This document shows, piece after piece, positions 58,298 to 64,000 of a stretch of DNA of 64,000 nt (positions are counted from its first letter, which is position 1; each line of letters opens with the position of its first letter). Both the position numbers and the translations under genes were made by a program. The stretch covers positions 248,001 through 312,000 of the forward strand of contig NZ_CP060040.1 in assembly GCF_014211915.1 (NCBI RefSeq), given 5' to 3'. Source of the stretch: Burkholderia cenocepacia (GTDB lineage Bacteria > Pseudomonadota > Gammaproteobacteria > Burkholderiales > Burkholderiaceae). Below the pieces are notes generated by a model. That model was not told the origin of the DNA. It made no database searches and saw only the letters and a list, made by a program, of their open reading frames with translations.

Positions 58298-58936
58298 TCA
58301 TCCTTCCTTAAGCGTCGCGCTGCCAGACTGTCTCGCATGATTGCCGAGCCAGCGAATGCCCAGTGCGACCGCCGCCGCGCCGAGCGCGATCAGCGAACAC
58401 TGGATCGCGACGGGCAGGTAGCCGTGCGGACGCGGATCGACGAACGGGTAGGGATACCAGTCCTCCACCGCGCCGCGCACCAGCGTATAGCCGAGATAGA
58501 CGACCGGAAAGCCGAGCCACGCGAACGCACTGCGGCGCGGAATCGGCGAGCGCGGTTCGACGTACAGCCAGTCGCACAGCATCACGAGCGGCACGATCCG
58601 GTGCAGTACCCAGTTGTTGAACGCCGGCGTGACGTGGCGCACCGCATCGAGCCGCGCGAGCAGGAGTTCGTAGACGATCGCGGTGATCAGCACGTACAGC
58701 ACCGCCGCGCCGCGCATCGATTCGTAGCGCGGCGAGCCGGGGCGCGCGATGCGCCACAGCCCCGCGGCCAGCATCGCGGCCGCGTAGAGGCTGCTCAGTT
58801 GCGTGAAGTAGCTGAGGTAGTTGCCGAGATGGAAGGTCGGCAGGCACCAGTAGTCGGCGACGCTGTGCAGCGTGGTGGACACCGCGAGCAATGCGGCGAT
58901 CAGCCGATAGGCTGCAACGAAGAACGCTTTGCTCAT
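58298..58936 (-). CDS. Pr6Pr-type integral membrane protein
   Basis: 212-residue inner-membrane protein with about six hydrophobic helices. VADYWCLPTFHLGNYLSYFTQLSSLYAA and YVLITAIVYELLL are typical of the Pr6Pr (FAR-17a/AIG1-like) family, whose role in bacteria is unknown. The ATG opening MSKAFFVAA is used. Divergent from the cytochrome b561 gene. Confidence 0.82.
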   Translation of the reverse strand: MSKAFFVAAYRLIAALLAVSTTLHSVADYWCLPTFHLGNYLSYFTQLSSLYAAAMLAAGLWRIARPGSPRYESMRGAAVLYVLITAIVYELLLARLDAVRHVTPAFNNWVLHRIVPLVMLCDWLYVEPRSPIPRRSAFAWLGFPVVYLGYTLVRGAVEDWYPYPFVDPRPHGYLPVAIQCSLIALGAAAVALGIRWLGNHARQSGSATLKEG

Positions 58937-59162
58937 GATGCCCGCGCGCCGTCGCACCAAAGCTTCATCGTGCCACAGCCGCCCGGGCGCGCGATGCGGA
59001 TTTTCCATAGGCGGACCGCGTGCGGCGCGCGTCGACGATTCGTCGGATATTTGATCGCGCCGTGCAAAACCGGCCGCCCCTGCGGCTACAATCGTCACAG
59101 CCTTGCCGGGCGCGGCCGGTTGCAGCTGGCGCCCCCTCCCCGCATACAACACGAGACGAAGC

Positions 59163-59699
59163 ATGAAAAACATCCTCGCGAAACAGACGCGCTACAGCTC
59201 GCCCGCGATCTTCTTCCACTGGGCCATCTTCCTGCTGGTCGCGCTGGCCTACCTGGCCATCGAGATTCGCGGACCGAAGGGTAGCGACAGCCGGGCGTTC
59301 TGGATGAACGTGCATCTGATGGCCGGGACGTTCGTCCTCGTGCTGTCGGTGCTGCGCGTGCTGTGGCGGGTCGTCAGCCGCGTGCCGGAAGCGATTCCGC
59401 AAGCCACGCTGCTGCGCTGGCTGTCTAAGCTCGCGCATGTCGCGCTCTACGTGTTCATCATCGCGCAGCCGCTGCTCGGCATCATGATGGTCAACATGGG
59501 CGGCAAGCCGGTGTCGCTCGACTGGCTCGGCGTGTCGTTCACGCTGTTCGGCCCCGACAAGGCGCTGCGGCCGACGATCAAGGAAGCGCACGAGCTGATC
59601 GGCAACGCGTTCTATTTCGTGATCGGCCTGCATGCGCTGGCCGCGCTCTACCATCACTTCATCCGGCGCGACGACGTGCTGCGGCGCATGGCGCCCTGA
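59163..59699 (+). CDS. Cytochrome b561
   Basis: 178-residue four-helix di-heme b-type cytochrome of the CybB group, which moves electrons between the quinone pool and periplasmic acceptors such as superoxide. Candidate heme histidines are in IFFHWAIF (helix 1), NVHLMAGTF (helix 2), LAHVALYVF (helix 3) and IGLHALAALYHH (helix 4). TACAAT at 59087-59092 is a likely -10. Single gene with a strong terminator-like hairpin after it. Confidence 0.92.
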   Translation: MKNILAKQTRYSSPAIFFHWAIFLLVALAYLAIEIRGPKGSDSRAFWMNVHLMAGTFVLVLSVLRVLWRVVSRVPEAIPQATLLRWLSKLAHVALYVFIIAQPLLGIMMVNMGGKPVSLDWLGVSFTLFGPDKALRPTIKEAHELIGNAFYFVIGLHALAALYHHFIRRDDVLRRMAP

Positions 59700-59726
59700 T
59701 CGTCCGGCTCCGGACGCGCACGGAAG

Positions 59727-59766
59727 GCGAGGGCGCATGGTTGTGTTGACAACCATGCGCCCTCGC
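59727..59766 (+). terminator. Long hairpin terminator after cytochrome b561 gene
   Basis: Perfect 17-bp stem GCGAGGGCGCATGGTTG / CAACCATGCGCCCTCGC with a 6-nt loop, then TTCGTTTA. Confidence 0.75.
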
Positions 59767-59854
59767 TTCGTTTACCGTCGCCCGCACTGGCCATCGCGTT
59801 GAACATTCTGTAACATCTCGGCTGCTTTTACATTCCGCTTACTCGTCGCCGCAC

Positions 59855-60223
59855 ATGCTGCACCGACATCGTCACCTGACTGCCTGGCTTGGCCTGCTCG
59901 CGATCTGGATCGCGATCGCGGCGCCGCTGGTGTCGCAGTGGCGTATCGCGCAGGCGGCCGTGCCCGAGGCGATCGTCTGTAGTACCGAGCATGGTGCGCA
60001 TCGTTCGTCGGATATGGGCGGCATGCACGATCATGCGCTGCATCTCGACGCGTGCGGCTACTGCGGCTTCTTCGCTCATAGCCCGGCCATCGGCGCGCCT
60101 GCCGCCACGTCGGTCGCCTTCATTCCCGTCGTTTCCGTTTCCGCCGTCGCGTCGCCTGCCGTCGCGGCGCGCGGCGACCGCTATCCGCGCGCCTATCCGC
60201 GCGCACCGCCCGAGCGCGCCTGA
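59855..60223 (+). CDS. DUF2946 small envelope protein, probable copper handling
   Basis: 122-residue protein with one N-terminal signal or membrane helix (LTAWLGLLAIWIAIAAPLVS). A metal-ligand-rich centre follows (HGAHRSSDMGGMHDHALHLD, then ACGYCGFFAH) with clustered His, Met and two Cys in C-x2-C. The pattern fits DUF2946, found beside copper TonB receptors; here the receptor gene starts 84 bp downstream on the same strand. A role in periplasmic copper binding or delivery is inference. Confidence 0.82.
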   Translation: MLHRHRHLTAWLGLLAIWIAIAAPLVSQWRIAQAAVPEAIVCSTEHGAHRSSDMGGMHDHALHLDACGYCGFFAHSPAIGAPAATSVAFIPVVSVSAVASPAVAARGDRYPRAYPRAPPERA

Positions 60224-60307
60224 CGCGTTTCCCGCCGTTCCTATTTTCCGCCGATATCCGTGCGGCCCGTCGCGGCCGCGTGGAGGGCGTCACTCGGGCT
60301 TTCGATC

Positions 60308-62440
60308 ATGACCAATTTCCTGTTGCGTGCGCCGCGGGCGCCACGCAATGCCGGTGCGCGGCCTCTGCCGCGCGTACTGAAACTCACCGTTCCTGCGCTG
60401 GCTGTCGGCGCGCTGGCCGCTAGCGCTGCCGCAGCCGAAACCACGCCGGCGGCCGGTGCGCCGTCGGGCGATGCGGCGATGCTGTTGCCGCCCGTCGAAG
60501 TCGTCGCGTCGCCGCTGTCGACGCCGCTCGTCGTCGTCACCGATCCGAAGGCGCCGCGCCAGCCGCTGCCCGCCAGCGACGGCGCCGATTACCTGAAGAC
60601 GATTCCCGGCTTCACGTCGATCCGCAGCGGCGGCACGAACGGCGATCCCGTGCTGCGCGGGATGTTCGGTTCGCGGCTGAACATCCTGGCGAACGGAATG
60701 CCGACGCTCGGCGCGTGTCCGAACCGGATGGATGCGCCGACCTCGTACATCGCGCCGGAAAGCTATGACAATGTCACCGTCGTGAAAGGGCCGCAGACCG
60801 TGCTGTACGGTTCGGGCGCGTCGGCCGGCACCGTGCTGTTCGAGCGCGTGACGCCGCGTTTCGAGCGCCCCGGCATGCGCTTCGACGGCAGTCTCGTCGG
60901 CGGGTCGTTCGGCCGCAACGACCAGAACATCGACCTGACCGCCGGCACGCCTGATGCCTATGGCCGCGTGACCGCGAACCACGCGCATTCGCAGGACTAC
61001 AAGGACGGCAACGGCAACACCGTGCCGTCGCAGTGGGACAAATGGAACGCCGATGCGGCGCTCGGCTGGACGCCCGACGACCATACGCGACTCGAGCTGA
61101 CCGCCGGCACCGGCGACGGCTATGCGCGCTACGCGGGTCGCGGGATGGACGGCGCGCATTTCCGCCGCGAGACGTTCGGCCTGTCGTTCGACAAGCGGCA
61201 TCTCGGCGACGTGCTCGACCGGATCGAGGCGCGCGTGTACTACAACGAAGCCGATCACGTGATGGACAACACTACGTTGCGGCAGCCCGACCCGACGAGC
61301 AGCATGCCGATGCGCATGGCCGCGGACGTACGGCGCCGCACGGTCGGCGCGCGTGCCGCCGCGACGTTCCGCTTCGGCGACGACTTCAAGCTCGTCACGG
61401 GCGTCGATGCGCAATCGAACCGGCTCGATTCGCGTGCGTCGATGGGGCAGCAGAACTACCGCGACCAGCCGTGGGATGCGCAGGCGGCCATGTGGAACGC
61501 GGGCGTGTTCAGCGAGCTGACGTGGTATGCGAGCGACGTCTCGCGTGTGATCGGCGGCGCGCGCATCGACTATGCGAGCGCACGCGACAAGCGCGCGATG
61601 AAGAGCGGGATGATGACGAGCAAGCCGAACCCGACTTTCGACGACGATCGGACGAAGGTGCTGCCGAGCGGCTTCGTGCGCTACGAGCGCGATCTCGCGT
61701 CGCTACCCGTCACGTGGTACGCGGGGATCGGCCACGCGGAGCGTTATCCGGACTACTGGGAACTGTTCTCCGCGACGCGCGGGCCGGCCGGTTCGGTCAA
61801 TGCGTTCTCGGCGGTGCAGCCGGAGAAGACCACCCAGCTCGATATCGGCGCGCAATACAAGAGCGACCGGTTCGATGCATGGGTGTCGGCGTACGCGGGC
61901 TACGTCCAGGACTTCATCCTGTTCAACTATGCGGCCGGCATGATGGGCCCGACCACGCAGGCAACCAACGTCAACGCGCAGATCATGGGCGGCGAAGCCG
62001 GCGTGTCGTGGCGGCCGGTCGCGCCGCTGCGCGTCGAGATGTCGCTCGCGTATGCGTGGGGGCGCAACGTGGCGAGCGGCGATCCGCTGCCGCAGATGCC
62101 GCCGCTCGAAGCGCGCATTGGCCTCGAATACACGCGCGGCGCGTGGTCGGCGGGCGGCCTGTGGCGCATCGTTGCGCCGCAGCATCGCTACGCGCTGAAC
62201 GAGGGCAACGTGGTCGGCAAGGACTTCGGCCCGAGCGCCGGATTCGGCGTGCTGTCGCTGCATACGCAATACAACGTCAGCAAGACCGTGCAGATCTCGG
62301 TCGGCGTCGACAACGTACTGAACAAGGCTTACACCGAGCATCTGAACCTCGCCGGCAACGCGGGTTTCGGCTATCCGGCGAACGCGCCGGTGATGGAGCC
62401 GGGGCGTACCGCGTGGATGCGCGTGAGCGCGAAGCTGTAG
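60308..62440 (+). CDS. TonB-dependent copper receptor (OprC/NosA type)
   Basis: 710-residue outer-membrane receptor. After a long N-terminal region with a signal (VLKLTVPALAVGALAASAAAA), the plug domain has DYLKTIPGFTSIRSGGTNGD and PVLRGMFGSRLNILANG. The Cys/Met copper motif GACPNRMDAPTSYI matches the OprC/NosA family. The 22-strand barrel runs to the end, YTEHLNLAGNAGFGYPANAP. The last residue is Leu rather than the usual aromatic. Second gene of the DUF2946-receptor pair; copper uptake is a family inference. Confidence 0.93.
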   Translation: MTNFLLRAPRAPRNAGARPLPRVLKLTVPALAVGALAASAAAAETTPAAGAPSGDAAMLLPPVEVVASPLSTPLVVVTDPKAPRQPLPASDGADYLKTIPGFTSIRSGGTNGDPVLRGMFGSRLNILANGMPTLGACPNRMDAPTSYIAPESYDNVTVVKGPQTVLYGSGASAGTVLFERVTPRFERPGMRFDGSLVGGSFGRNDQNIDLTAGTPDAYGRVTANHAHSQDYKDGNGNTVPSQWDKWNADAALGWTPDDHTRLELTAGTGDGYARYAGRGMDGAHFRRETFGLSFDKRHLGDVLDRIEARVYYNEADHVMDNTTLRQPDPTSSMPMRMAADVRRRTVGARAAATFRFGDDFKLVTGVDAQSNRLDSRASMGQQNYRDQPWDAQAAMWNAGVFSELTWYASDVSRVIGGARIDYASARDKRAMKSGMMTSKPNPTFDDDRTKVLPSGFVRYERDLASLPVTWYAGIGHAERYPDYWELFSATRGPAGSVNAFSAVQPEKTTQLDIGAQYKSDRFDAWVSAYAGYVQDFILFNYAAGMMGPTTQATNVNAQIMGGEAGVSWRPVAPLRVEMSLAYAWGRNVASGDPLPQMPPLEARIGLEYTRGAWSAGGLWRIVAPQHRYALNEGNVVGKDFGPSAGFGVLSLHTQYNVSKTVQISVGVDNVLNKAYTEHLNLAGNAGFGYPANAPVMEPGRTAWMRVSAKL

Positions 62441-62522
62441 CCTGCAGCGCGTGTGTGCATCGCAGCATGCGCGCGCTTGAGTGCCGCACCGCCCGAACGG
62501 GCGGCGCGCGTCAACCGATTAG

Positions 62523-63755
<1,233 letters not shown>

Positions 63756-63758
63756 TCG

Positions 63759-64000
63759 ATGGCGGCACGTGAAGGACATGCGCCGCTGGCGCGGCGCGCT
63801 GCGATCTATGGTGTCGTGGGGCTGGCGGCGATCGCCGGCGTCGCGATCTGGAGCGGCGCCGGACCGCATCGCGGCACGGGCGCCGCGGGTGACGCGCCGG
63901 ATGCGGCCGCGGTGGGCAGTGTGGCGGCTGCCGCACCGCAGGCCGCCGTGCCGGCGGGCGCGGGCCTGCCGCCGTCGCTGGCCGGCTCTAGCGCACCGCG
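63759..64000 (+). CDS. lifO: Lipase-specific foldase (partial, cut by window end)
   Basis: Starts 3 bases after the lipA stop. The visible 80 residues comprise a short basic N-terminus (MAAREGHAPLARR), one membrane helix (AAIYGVVGLAAIAGVAIW) and the Ala/Pro-rich variable linker ending LPPSLAGSSAPR, as in B. cepacia LimA/LifO. The protein anchors in the inner membrane and folds the lipase in the periplasm. The conserved foldase domains lie beyond the window. Confidence 0.92.
   Translation, partial: MAAREGHAPLARRAAIYGVVGLAAIAGVAIWSGAGPHRGTGAAGDAPDAAAVGSVAAAAPQAAVPAGAGLPPSLAGSSAP

Overview
The window is high-GC bacterial DNA, tightly packed with genes. It looks like a Burkholderia, most likely of the B. 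cepacia complex. The best species-level evidence is at the right edge: a 364-residue lipase precursor whose signal, catalytic and disulfide residues match B. cepacia lipase, followed 3 bases later by its dedicated foldase. From memory, the same gene set (polA, xseB-ispA-dxs, rpsU-dnaG-rpoD, an RND pump, katB, lipA) lies together on the second chromosome of B. cenocepacia. I could not check that here. I saw no insertion sequence, prophage, CRISPR array or rRNA gene; there is one tRNA.

Layout. 1-2.6 kb: a short-chain dehydrogenase cut by the window edge, a secreted cupin and a divergent LysR regulator, then a small secreted-protein gene broken by a frameshift. 3-18.5 kb is mostly housekeeping: a LOG-family protein head to head with polA, a type II NADH dehydrogenase, a Tat-exported dienelactone hydrolase, a sulfurtransferase, a Rieske oxygenase, the isoprenoid cluster xseB-ispA-dxs, folE2, tsaD and a BaiN-like flavoprotein. 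18.5-24.1 kb is the macromolecular-synthesis operon rpsU-yqeY-dnaG-rpoD, followed by a CAT-anticodon tRNA.

24-32 kb holds a phospholipase D-like lipoprotein, a MocR-type regulator divergent from a PNPOx-fold protein, a Gln-rich DUF3300 lipoprotein and a secreted S53 (sedolisin) peptidase. 32.9-48.1 kb is a stress and efflux block. It contains an RND pump with its own outer-membrane channel, co-directional with an AdeR-like response regulator and a kinase-like membrane protein that lacks its catalytic parts; a katB-ankB oxidative-stress pair; and an EmrAB-type pump with its own channel and a divergent TetR/CecR-type regulator. 48.1-64 kb holds a frameshifted large MscS-type channel, a luciferase-like monooxygenase, a gene-poor 1.2 kb stretch ending in an RNA-like series of hairpins, a sirtuin-methyltransferase pair, gnd, small secreted or unknown proteins, a LysM/M23 lipoprotein with a dead active site, cytochrome b561, a copper uptake pair, and lipA-lifO.

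Most of the window is ordinary Burkholderia core genome. The items most worth a second look are the kinase-like protein beside the RND regulator, the orphan hairpin series with a terminator before the sirtuin gene, the two single-base frameshifts, and unusual low-complexity tails in RpoD, DnaG and the TetR regulator.
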